Shown piece after piece: positions 16,356 through 24,173 of a DNA stretch of 64,000 nucleotides (the stretch's first letter is position 1; every line of letters begins with the position of its first letter). The position numbers and the translations under genes were made by a program. The stretch is from JANQIO01 sp043585095. Lineage in GTDB: Bacteria; Pseudomonadota; Gammaproteobacteria; Pseudomonadales; Halieaceae. Location of the stretch: contig CP121321.1 of assembly GCA_043585095.1 (NCBI GenBank), forward strand, positions 62,001 through 126,000, given 5' to 3'. The notes below the pieces were generated by a model. It made no database searches. It was not told the DNA's origin and saw only the letters and a program-made list of their open reading frames with translations.

Positions 16356-18134
16356 TCAGGCGCTCATCGCAGCAGCAGGGGCTGCCGCTTCAGGTGCAGG
16401 CTGTGAACCCCGCACCAAAGAGCCTGGCATGGCGCCGGTTTCAACGCCGTCTTTCATAATGACTTCACCGGTAACTAGCGTGTAGCGATAGCCTTGCGCC
16501 TTCTGCACGATGCGTTTGCCGCCGGCGGGCAGATCATAAATGACCTCAGGCGCGCCCAGTTTCAGAGCGTCAAAATCAATCACATTGATGTCAGCACGCA
16601 TACCCGGCTCCAGCGTGCCTCGGTCTTTCATGCTGACCGCGCGGGCAGTGTCGTGGGTGTGCATCTTCACCGCCTCTTCCAGCGACAGGCGTTGGCCGTC
16701 GCGATCCCGCACGTAGTGCGTCAGTAGGAAGGTCGGCATCGAAGCATCGCAAAGCACGCCGCAATGGGCTCCGGTATCCGCCAGGCTAATGACGGCGTTC
16801 TTGTCGCGCATCATTTCGAACTGACGATCCAGATTGCGCTGGTCATAGCCCATGAACGGGAAGTACAGCATGGCTTCGCCGTCGCGCGCCATCAATGCGT
16901 CATAGGCGTATTCCTGCGGCGACACGCCGGCAGCCGCAGCCTTGGCGGCGATGCTTTGATCGGCTGCTTGCTCGTAGTTGGGCTGTTCGCCCAATTCAAA
17001 CATCAGATCAAAATCAGTCATCATGCGGTCGGCGACTTCGATGCCCAGCGTCGGTGTGGGTTCCGCTAGAATGGCGGCTCTCAACTCGGGATCCCGCAGG
17101 CGTTCAATGCGTTCTTCGGGGCTCAGTGCGGCCAGCGGACCAAAGTTCTGGTGCATGAAGAAGGGATGCACGGTGCCGTGGAAACTCATCAATACGTTAA
17201 CCGGACGAGCACCGACGTGGGCGACCAGCTGTGCGCCTTCTTGATTGGCCTGCTCTACAAACGCCAACTGGTCCTGCACGCGGCGCCATTGGTCTTCGGT
17301 CTGGTAAAACAGAACGAAGTTAAAGCGACAGTTGTTTTTAATGGAAAGCCTTTTCATCCACTCCATTTCGTCACGCCAGGCGTCGTCCTCAAAGTCGGAC
17401 ACCATTCCGTAAAAGCCTTTGCCTAGCTCGCCAATCTTGCTACCGATACCAAATAGTTCGTCCTGCTCGGAGTAGGTGCCGGGCATGGATAAACCGTTGC
17501 GAGTTTTGTGTAGCTCAGTGCGTGACGTTGTAAAACCCACGCCACCGGCCTCAATGCCTTCCGCCACAATCTCTGACATTTTTGCTACGTCTTCGGGCGT
17601 TGCGCGTTCATTGTTAGCGCCGCGATCACCCATGACGTAGGTGCGCACCGCACAGTGCGGTACCTGCGCGGCTACGTTGACCGCGCGCGGCATGTTGTCC
17701 AGGGCATCCAGATATTCCGGGAAGCTTTCCCAGTTCCAGCTAACCCCTTCTGCCAGGGCCGCACCGGGAATATCTTCGACGTCTTCGACGACCTCAATGA
17801 GTTGCTGATGGGCGACCTCGTTGGGCTTGCAGGGTGCGAAGCCGATGCCGCAGTTGCCCATGACGAGAGTGGTAATGCCGTGGAAATTGGCAGGGCTGCA
17901 GTACGGATCCCACGTGGCCTGGCCGTCCATATGTGAATGTGTATCAACCCAGCCTGGGGTAACGATCGCGCCTGCGGCGTCAATAGTTTCGGCAGCGGCC
18001 CCCGTGATTGTCTCGCCGGCGTCGGTGTTGGCGAGCTCCGCGATGCGCCCGTCCGCGATCGCAATGCTGCCAGTGAAGGCGGGCTGGCCCGTGCCATCCA
18101 CGATTTTGCCGTTTTCAATAATCAGGTCGTACAT
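16356..18134 (-). CDS. D-aminoacylase/N-acyl-D-amino-acid deacylase-type amidohydrolase
   Basis: A 592-residue metal-dependent amidohydrolase. The N-terminal beta domain ends in GWVDTHSHMDGQATWDP, which supplies the HxH metal ligands. NCGIGFAP follows with the cysteine used as a zinc ligand in D-aminoacylases. The C-terminal ADTGAHCG and L-E-P-G-M-R-A-D-I-N-V-I-D are also typical. Start ATG 18134 has GGAG upstream. An alanine/proline-rich tail (about 18 residues) ends the protein. Hydrolysis of an N-acyl amino acid or cyclic amide is expected; many members annotated this way have other substrates. Confidence 0.85.
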   Translation of the reverse strand: MYDLIIENGKIVDGTGQPAFTGSIAIADGRIAELANTDAGETITGAAAETIDAAGAIVTPGWVDTHSHMDGQATWDPYCSPANFHGITTLVMGNCGIGFAPCKPNEVAHQQLIEVVEDVEDIPGAALAEGVSWNWESFPEYLDALDNMPRAVNVAAQVPHCAVRTYVMGDRGANNERATPEDVAKMSEIVAEGIEAGGVGFTTSRTELHKTRNGLSMPGTYSEQDELFGIGSKIGELGKGFYGMVSDFEDDAWRDEMEWMKRLSIKNNCRFNFVLFYQTEDQWRRVQDQLAFVEQANQEGAQLVAHVGARPVNVLMSFHGTVHPFFMHQNFGPLAALSPEERIERLRDPELRAAILAEPTPTLGIEVADRMMTDFDLMFELGEQPNYEQAADQSIAAKAAAAGVSPQEYAYDALMARDGEAMLYFPFMGYDQRNLDRQFEMMRDKNAVISLADTGAHCGVLCDASMPTFLLTHYVRDRDGQRLSLEEAVKMHTHDTARAVSMKDRGTLEPGMRADINVIDFDALKLGAPEVIYDLPAGGKRIVQKAQGYRYTLVTGEVIMKDGVETGAMPGSLVRGSQPAPEAAAPAAAMSA

Positions 18135-18431
18135 ATCTTCTCCGTCGTTCTTTGTTTGTTCGTCGTTCTTATTCGATAAGCCCACGCAAACTGTTGGGGC
18201 TTAAAAATTGGATACTGCGGACGTGACCGCTGTGCCAATGAGCTGAGCTTGGCAAACAAAATAGTTGCCCTGCCGGTTGTGCTTAATATCAGCTCTAAAT
18301 AGTAGTCCTACAGCTGCCGGCAGTCCGAATACAGATGCTAACAATGTAGTCTACGAACACGTTTTGTGCCCGCTCGGCGAAAAAAGAACCAGTCAGCACG
18401 TCCGCTTGTGTTCAGAGCCGGTTGCTAACGT
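18135..18431. other. Intergenic region upstream of the amidohydrolase gene
   Basis: About 300 bp between two minus-strand genes. I see no coding frame with a credible start. A 10-bp palindrome CTGCCGGCAG lies near 18315. It should hold the amidohydrolase promoter, but I cannot pick convincing -35/-10 boxes. Confidence 0.4.
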
Positions 18432-18866
18432 TTAGTCGGTGAAGTCAGCGGCCGATGCCTTGGCCATCTCCTCCAGAAACCAATCCGGGAACTGCAGAAC
18501 AAATTTGTTCATATCCCAGTAGTCGCTCCAGCGGTAGACCAGGCCATCCTTAATTTCGTGCATGGTGGCAAAGGTATGGCTGGCGATTTCGCCTGATTTG
18601 AAGGTCCAGGTTTCTGTGTGGTCAAGAAAAACCACGTCGCCATCAGCCGCGATGTGATGGGTAACCTGCTCTTGCTTCTGCAAATGCGCGAAGGCGATCT
18701 CCAGGCGTTTAACACAGTTTTCCGGGCCGTGAGCGCCGGGGTCACCGCTGGGCACATCGATGTAGTGAATCTCCGGATGCATGCAGGCTTTAAGGCCCGC
18801 CCAGTCCATATTGCCCAGTGCGTTCCACATCCGCATGACGATCTCTTTATTATCTTCGCTGCTCAC
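18432..18866 (-). CDS. NTF2-like/SnoaL-like protein
   Basis: A 144-residue cone-shaped alpha/beta barrel of the NTF2/SnoaL superfamily, which includes ketosteroid isomerase and limonene-epoxide hydrolase. The pattern W-N-A-L-G-N-M-D-W-A-G-L, then H-P-E-I-H-Y-I-D-V-P, then E-T-W-T-F-K-S-G matches small SnoaL proteins. It starts with GTG at 18866, with AGAGG about 11 nt upstream. Surrounded by flavoenzyme, amidohydrolase and esterase genes, it may isomerise or hydrolyse an intermediate, but binding-only roles are also common. Confidence 0.75.
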   Translation of the reverse strand: MSSEDNKEIVMRMWNALGNMDWAGLKACMHPEIHYIDVPSGDPGAHGPENCVKRLEIAFAHLQKQEQVTHHIAADGDVVFLDHTETWTFKSGEIASHTFATMHEIKDGLVYRWSDYWDMNKFVLQFPDWFLEEMAKASAADFTD

Positions 18867-18979
18867 TATCGATCCTCTTCAATCCAGTCGTTATTGTTTT
18901 TAGTTCTAGTGAAAACGTACAGCAAGCCTATTACAGTCGCTTACCCCGTTTAGGTGTAGGCCATGGCAGCAGTCGACCG

Positions 18980-19324
18980 CTATGTAATTTCGCCCCGGAA
19001 TGCTTCGGCCAGCGCGCGTGCCGCTTGCTTGTTCTTCCTGTAGGCATCACCCCACTGGCGACAATACCAGCACAGCCGCTCGGCGGGTGTTCCCGCGCTC
19101 GATTCACCCAGCTTTTCACGCAGCGCGAGTATCTGCCTGCCAAGCTGAACCAATGCTTCTGTTTCCATATCGATTTGCGCGTGCTCGGAGGGTGCAAAGT
19201 CCGCCACGCAAAACACCAGATCGTTCTGCCCCAACGCGGCTTGGTCGATGTGGGGCACAAGGCGCTCAGTCAGTTCGCACTCTAAGCGATCTAACTGCGT
19301 GTAGAGCTTGGCGTTGGAAACCAT
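18980..19324 (-). CDS. Hypothetical protein
   Basis: A 114-residue product from ATG 19324; the frame runs back to 19354 but the extension (MPSLSHKRDT) is not obviously coding. It is helical and acidic, soluble, with no signal peptide. A C-terminal W-Y-C-R-Q-W-G-D-A-Y-R-K-N stretch is its most distinctive part. No family recognised. It sits 35 bp downstream of the alpha/beta hydrolase gene on the same strand and may be cotranscribed with it. Confidence 0.55.
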   Translation of the reverse strand: MVSNAKLYTQLDRLECELTERLVPHIDQAALGQNDLVFCVADFAPSEHAQIDMETEALVQLGRQILALREKLGESSAGTPAERLCWYCRQWGDAYRKNKQAARALAEAFRGEIT

Positions 19325-19359
19325 AGTGTCTCGTTTGTGTGAAAGGCTGGGCACATGCC

Positions 19360-20292
19360 CTAGGCGAATACCCGCTTCAGGAAATCTATTCTGGCTTCCA
19401 GCGCCCTTATGGACTCCGGATTGGTTGTCACGCTGTCAAAGCCATGCACTGTGCCTTGCGTCTCGTTGAGTTCAACCACAACTCCGGCCTGAGTCATAGC
19501 GCTGGCGTAGTTCAGCGCTTCATCACGCAGCGGGTCGAACTCTGCGGTTTCCACGTAGCTAGCGGGTAAATTCCTGCCGGAATCGTGTATGGCCGCGGCA
19601 TACGGTGGAACGTCCTGATTGCTGAAGCGCGCCAGATACATCACCCACATACGGCGATTTGACTCTGCGTTCCACAATGGGACATCAGTAAATTCTTGTG
19701 CCGACGCGGTTTTGCATTCGTTGTCTGTGACCGGATAAATGAGCATTTGCCCGCAAAGCTGAAGCTGGCCTTCGTCACGGCAGCGTTGCGCTACGCTTGC
19801 CGCCATGGCGCCGCCCGCGCTGTCGCCGCCCACGGCTATACGACTGGCATCAATACCCAGCGCGTCGGCGTTGTCTGCAACCCAGACAGCGGCGCTATAA
19901 CAGTCATTAAAGCCATCGGGAAAAGGATTCTTCATGGCCAGGCGATAGCATACAAACACCACCACGCAACCTGCCTCTTTGGCATAACGCTCAGCATTAT
20001 CGAGATGCAAGCCGCCATAGGTCAGCGCGAAGCCGCCGCCATGGTAGTACAGCAACACCGGCGCGCCGTCGGGCAATTGCTCGGGTCGTATCACCTTCAC
20101 CGTGATTTCGTGCCCGGCATCCCCGGGTATGCTTCGCTCGGTGACCGTGACTCCAGTTGCTTGCTTACGAAATGAACGCGTTACTTTCAGCAGCAAATTC
20201 AGAAACCAGATAATGAGTGGGCTGAACTTGATTGTTGCTTTGGGCAGTTTGCTGAAATCAGGGTGAATCGCGTGCGGGCCGAGTGCAGACAT
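19360..20292 (-). CDS. Hormone-sensitive-lipase-type alpha/beta hydrolase (esterase)
   Basis: A 310-residue serine esterase. The oxyanion motif YYHGGGFAL and the nucleophile elbow GDSAGG identify the HSL (type IV) family. The acid is probably the D in EFDPLRDE and the histidine is in VHGF near the C-terminus. ATG 20292 is chosen: GGAG lies 6 nt upstream, and the codon before it is a weaker TTG. An N-terminal hydrophobic segment (residues 27-37) may be the HSL cap helix. Probable substrates are short-chain esters or lactones. Confidence 0.9.
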   Translation of the reverse strand: MSALGPHAIHPDFSKLPKATIKFSPLIIWFLNLLLKVTRSFRKQATGVTVTERSIPGDAGHEITVKVIRPEQLPDGAPVLLYYHGGGFALTYGGLHLDNAERYAKEAGCVVVFVCYRLAMKNPFPDGFNDCYSAAVWVADNADALGIDASRIAVGGDSAGGAMAASVAQRCRDEGQLQLCGQMLIYPVTDNECKTASAQEFTDVPLWNAESNRRMWVMYLARFSNQDVPPYAAAIHDSGRNLPASYVETAEFDPLRDEALNYASAMTQAGVVVELNETQGTVHGFDSVTTNPESIRALEARIDFLKRVFA

Positions 20293-20572
20293 CAAAAGCT
20301 CCGGGTTTTCATCAGCGAATTAGCTGGGTGACAGGATAGTAGCGCCGTCAGAGCCGCCAGGTAAAATCGCTTTGCCAGGGCGAAGCTGTAGCCTGTGCAG
20401 CGTTCTTATACCGTGTCCTATGTGGGGAAGGATGAAGCGGCTTATGCATTGAGCGGCTGAACTGTACGGAGTTTGCCCAGGGTAAACACAGCTTCGCTCA
20501 GCAAAAAGGCATCCGGTCCACCTGTTTCCCGTACCAATGGTAATACACTCAAGAACGACCTTAGTTTCCGAT

Positions 20573-20815
20573 ATGGCACACCCAAAACAAAGACTGATCG
20601 ACGACTTAGTCGGTGATGAGAAGGCCGAGACAGACCACTCCTTGCAAAAGCAGGCCCTGGAGCGCGCTACGTCTGATGCGCCTCCCACCACGCTAACAGC
20701 CTGGGAGTGGCAGCAATACTATGCGGAGCATGGTGTCCCTGAGAGTCACCGGGCCGCTAAGCCCAAGACACATTCTTCAAGCTGGTGGCGCCGCCTTCTG
20801 GGATTATCGGACTAA
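20573..20815 (+). CDS. Small hypothetical protein with a Trp/Arg-rich tail
   Basis: An 80-residue product from ATG 20573, with no strong ribosome site. The sequence is mostly polar, with a central T-A-W-E-W-Q-Q-Y-Y-A-E-H-G block and a C-terminal amphipathic S-S-W-W-R-R-L-L-G-L-S-D that could contact a membrane. An antisense frame over the same bases (20320-20691) has worse composition. No family recognised. It stands alone between the esterase and HMG-CoA lyase genes. Confidence 0.5.
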   Translation: MAHPKQRLIDDLVGDEKAETDHSLQKQALERATSDAPPTTLTAWEWQQYYAEHGVPESHRAAKPKTHSSSWWRRLLGLSD

Positions 20816-21052
20816 GTAAAGAGGCCATATGTTCCGGCTGACCAGTGCACCCTCGCCGTTCGCTGCCCATCCACCACTGATGTCGTTCACGCCGAATCAG
20901 GGTCTGCTACCAGTCGCCATATTCCTCATCTTACAGTGGCGCTTCGTAGCGTTCACACATCTAAACCACGTCCCCGGGCGTACTAAGACAAAAATTAAAC
21001 ACACTTAACCCCATTCCGCCTGCGGCCGCTGGCGGGATAATCCGAGGACGCT

Positions 21053-21973
21053 ATGACGCAACACGTGGTCGTCAACGATGTTGGCCCTCGCGATGGCCTG
21101 CAAAATCAGGCTCGCACGCTAAGCCCTGCTGATAGACTCAGGCTGATTCAAGCCCTGCTGGATGCCGGTGTATCCAATATCGAAGTGGGTAGTTTTGTGT
21201 CTCCCAAGGCGGTGCCTGCGATGGCGGGGAGCGACGAGGTTGTGGCGGGTTTGCCCGCCGAGGGCGCGGTTTACTCGGTACTCGTGCCCAACCGCAAAGG
21301 CTATGAGCTCGCCCGGGATGCTGGCGTAGGGATTGTTGAGTTAGTTATCGCGACCACCGACACCATGAATCTTAAGAACATCAATGCCGATACTGCGACG
21401 GCCATGGCCTCGATTGCCGGTATTGTAGAGTCAGCTAAAGCCGATGGGGTGCGTGTGATGTCCTATCTTGCGACGGCCTGGGAGTGTCCTTTTGAGGGTT
21501 TGGTAGATGTCGACGTGACCCTCGATCTGGCGCAGCAAATGTTTGCTGCTGGCGTCGACCATGTAGTGCTAGCGGATACTATCGGTGCGGCTAACCCCGT
21601 TAGTGTGCGATCACTCACCGACCTCGCAGTGGCCGCCTTTGGAGCCGGTCGCCTGGGCTGTCACTTCCACGATACGCGTGGCATGGGGGTGGCCAACGTG
21701 GCCGCGGGACTGGAAAGTGGGATTCGTCAGTTTGATAGCTCTATCGGCGGCCTGGGCGGCTGTCCGTTTGCGCCGGGTGCCTCGGGCAATGTTGCTACGG
21801 AAGACATGGTGTTGATGCTGCATCAGATGGGTTATGAGACCGGTATAGACCTGGCCCGGTTGATTGATGCCGTGGATCTTGCCATCGAGCTCACCGGTAA
21901 CTGCGACGGCGGTAACGCGATTAATTGGCTGCGCCGGCAGCGGGAAAAGGGCACATTGCAGGCTGCGGCGTAG
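21053..21973 (+). CDS. mvaB: Hydroxymethylglutaryl-CoA lyase
   Basis: A 306-residue TIM-barrel DRE-metallolyase that cleaves HMG-CoA to acetyl-CoA and acetoacetate, the last step of leucine breakdown. Diagnostic features are NDVGPRDGLQNQ near the N-terminus with the catalytic arginine R13 and metal aspartate D14, HFHDTRGMG for the metal histidines, and GLGGCPFAPGASGN with the active-site cysteine. CGAGGA lies upstream of the ATG. It is followed by hyuA after about 130 bp on the same strand; no methylcrotonyl-CoA carboxylase gene is next to it. Confidence 0.92.
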   Translation: MTQHVVVNDVGPRDGLQNQARTLSPADRLRLIQALLDAGVSNIEVGSFVSPKAVPAMAGSDEVVAGLPAEGAVYSVLVPNRKGYELARDAGVGIVELVIATTDTMNLKNINADTATAMASIAGIVESAKADGVRVMSYLATAWECPFEGLVDVDVTLDLAQQMFAAGVDHVVLADTIGAANPVSVRSLTDLAVAAFGAGRLGCHFHDTRGMGVANVAAGLESGIRQFDSSIGGLGGCPFAPGASGNVATEDMVLMLHQMGYETGIDLARLIDAVDLAIELTGNCDGGNAINWLRRQREKGTLQAAA

Positions 21974-22102
21974 GGCAAACTAGAGCTGACGTTTAAAGCG
22001 GACGGGCTGTTGGTCGAAACAAGCGGTGCGGGCCCCGGGTTCAAGATACGATATTCCAGCGTGACTCCTCTGAGGCACGTTGATTAATAAAAAGGAAAAA
22101 CC

Positions 22103-24163
22103 ATGAGCTACAGGCTAGGCGTTGACGTTGGTGGCACCTTCACCGACCTACTGCTGATCGATGAACAAAGCGGCGACACACATACAGCCAAGGTGCCCTC
22201 TACACCAGAGGATTCCTCTATTGGCGTTCTCAATGGCGTGGCCCGTATCTGCCAGGAGTCCGGCGTTGAGCCCCGCGCGATCACGCGGGTGATGCACGGC
22301 ACCACAGTAGCAACCAATGCCGTGTTAACCGGCAAGGGTGCAACCGTCGGCCTGGTCACCACCAAGGGTTATGAGCACACTTTGCAGGTTGCCCGGTCTT
22401 TTTGCCCGGGCGGGTTGGGCGGCTGGGTCACCTTCGTGAAGAAGCCACTGTTGGCACCGCTCGAACTCACAATTGGCGCTTCTGAGCGAATCGATGCTAA
22501 CGGTGAGATTGTCGATAGCCTGGATGAAGAGGCGTTGCGCGCTGATCTGGAGGCGCTTAAAGCAAAGGGCCAGATTGAAGCTCTGACCATCTGTTTTATT
22601 AACGCCTATCTGAATGGCGAGCACGAGCGCCGCGCCGCGGAGATCGCCAAAGACATTTTTGGGGAGCTGCCGGTATCGGTATCCAGCGATGTTGTGCCGG
22701 AAATGCAGGAATATGAGCGCACCGAAACCACGGTGGTGAATTCCTACGTGCGTCCGGAGGTATCGCGGTATGTAGCCAATCTGCAGGCATCGCTGCGCGA
22801 TCAGTTGGGCGAACTCAACCAACTATCGATACTGCGCTCCGATGGCGGCCTGGCTTCAGGTCGCGCTGCCGCCGACTCACCGGTCAATTTGCTGATGTCA
22901 GGCCCGGCGGGCGGTGTTGCCGGAGCGATGTACTTCTGCTCGCGGGCTGGCTTCGATGACATCCTCACTTTCGATATGGGCGGAACTTCAACCGATGTGG
23001 CGCTGATTCAGGGTGGTCGTGCCCGCGTGCGACGTGAAACTTTCGTGGGCGACGTGAAGGTGAGAGCCCCCTCCGTCGATGTGCGCACAGTCGGGGCTGG
23101 TGGTGGTTCGATTGCCTTTGTCCCGGAGCTCACGCGCGCCCTTCGAGTGGGCCCGGAGAGCGCCGGTGCGGTGCCCGGCCCTGCTTGTTATATGAAGGGC
23201 GGTGAATTGCCTACCGTCTGTGACGCCAACGTCGTGTTGGGCTATCTGCCGGCCGACGTGCAATTGGGCGGCGCTATGGAAATCAACCGCGACGCCGCTG
23301 AGAAAGCGGTCCAGCAGACCGCGGATGCTATGGGCATCGATTTGTATGACGCGGCGGAAGGCATAGTCAAAGTTGCTAACGAAGCGATGTTCGGCGCATT
23401 GCGGCTGGTATCCGTTGAGCAGGGCTATGACCCCAGGGATTTTGCCCTGGTTGGCTTTGGTGGTGCAGGCCCCCTGCACGCCAACGCGTTGGGTATTCTG
23501 ACTAATGCCTGGCCAGTTATTGTGCCACCGGGGCCGGGCGTTCTGTGCGCCTACGGTGATGCCACGACTCAGGTGCAGGACGAAGCAACCCGCACCTATA
23601 TTCGACTTGCCGGCGATATCGGCAAGCAAGAGTTACTCGACGACCTCAAGGCTTTGCAGTCTCGTGCTGCGGAGTCGCTGATCGCCGATGGTATTTCTGC
23701 TGAGGAGCACGAAGTGAACTTTCAGGCCGACTTGCGCTATGTGGGGCAGGCCTTCCAGATCACCGTCAACTTCTCTGAGGCGGAGCTCGCCGAGCAAGGC
23801 ATTAGCCGTCTAACCGACGAGTTCGATAACGAACACGAGCAGCTATTTACCTTCAAGCTCGGCGACGGCCACGAAATTTTGATGATACGCGCGGTGGTGA
23901 AGGCGAAAGCCAAGGCGATCGCGGAGCAGACCGTCGGTGAGGCCGGCGCGTCCCTCGAAGACTGTGTGATGCACGAAACGCGTTTCTATTATGAGGGCGC
24001 CCATCACGACGCCACCATTTACGATCGCGGCAAGTTACACCAGGGGCTAGTGGTACCCGGCCCCGCGATTGTGTCTGAGATGGATTCCACAACCGTAGTG
24101 TTACCCGGCTATGCGGCGCGTATTGACGCCGTGGGTAATCTGCTTATTGAACCCGCGGCTTAA
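22103..24163 (+). CDS. hyuA: Hydantoinase/oxoprolinase family subunit A
   Basis: A 686-residue ATP-binding subunit of the family that includes N-methylhydantoinase, 5-oxoprolinase and acetone/acetophenone carboxylases. The ASKHA-type phosphate loop DVGGTFTDLLLID is at the N-terminus; HGTTVATNAV, LMSGPAGGVAGA and FDMGGTSTDVAL follow. AAGGA precedes the ATG at 22103. hyuB begins 10 bp downstream, so the two form one complex. The family uses ATP to open a lactam or to activate a carbonyl for carboxylation; which of these applies cannot be read here. Confidence 0.9.
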   Translation: MSYRLGVDVGGTFTDLLLIDEQSGDTHTAKVPSTPEDSSIGVLNGVARICQESGVEPRAITRVMHGTTVATNAVLTGKGATVGLVTTKGYEHTLQVARSFCPGGLGGWVTFVKKPLLAPLELTIGASERIDANGEIVDSLDEEALRADLEALKAKGQIEALTICFINAYLNGEHERRAAEIAKDIFGELPVSVSSDVVPEMQEYERTETTVVNSYVRPEVSRYVANLQASLRDQLGELNQLSILRSDGGLASGRAAADSPVNLLMSGPAGGVAGAMYFCSRAGFDDILTFDMGGTSTDVALIQGGRARVRRETFVGDVKVRAPSVDVRTVGAGGGSIAFVPELTRALRVGPESAGAVPGPACYMKGGELPTVCDANVVLGYLPADVQLGGAMEINRDAAEKAVQQTADAMGIDLYDAAEGIVKVANEAMFGALRLVSVEQGYDPRDFALVGFGGAGPLHANALGILTNAWPVIVPPGPGVLCAYGDATTQVQDEATRTYIRLAGDIGKQELLDDLKALQSRAAESLIADGISAEEHEVNFQADLRYVGQAFQITVNFSEAELAEQGISRLTDEFDNEHEQLFTFKLGDGHEILMIRAVVKAKAKAIAEQTVGEAGASLEDCVMHETRFYYEGAHHDATIYDRGKLHQGLVVPGPAIVSEMDSTTVVLPGYAARIDAVGNLLIEPAA

Positions 24164-24173
24164 GGAGAGCGCC

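Noticed and set aside
18497..18510. GAACAAATTTGTTC, a 14-bp palindrome sharing GAACA/TGTTC with the TetR operators.
   Set aside because: Spacing differs (AAATTT rather than one base between half-sites) and it lies inside the NTF2-like coding region.
20829..21008. A 59-codon frame starting at ATG 20829 after AGAGG, with one hydrophobic stretch.
   Set aside because: Its composition (many Pro, His, Phe; poorly periodic GC) looks noncoding and no family resemblance is seen. The region is more likely the HMG-CoA lyase upstream region.
22988..23629. A 213-codon open frame on the minus strand inside hyuA.
   Set aside because: It is wholly antisense to strongly conserved hyuA motifs; long antisense frames are expected in GC-rich coding DNA. 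The same applies to 489-1157, 24822-25427 and 33524-34105.
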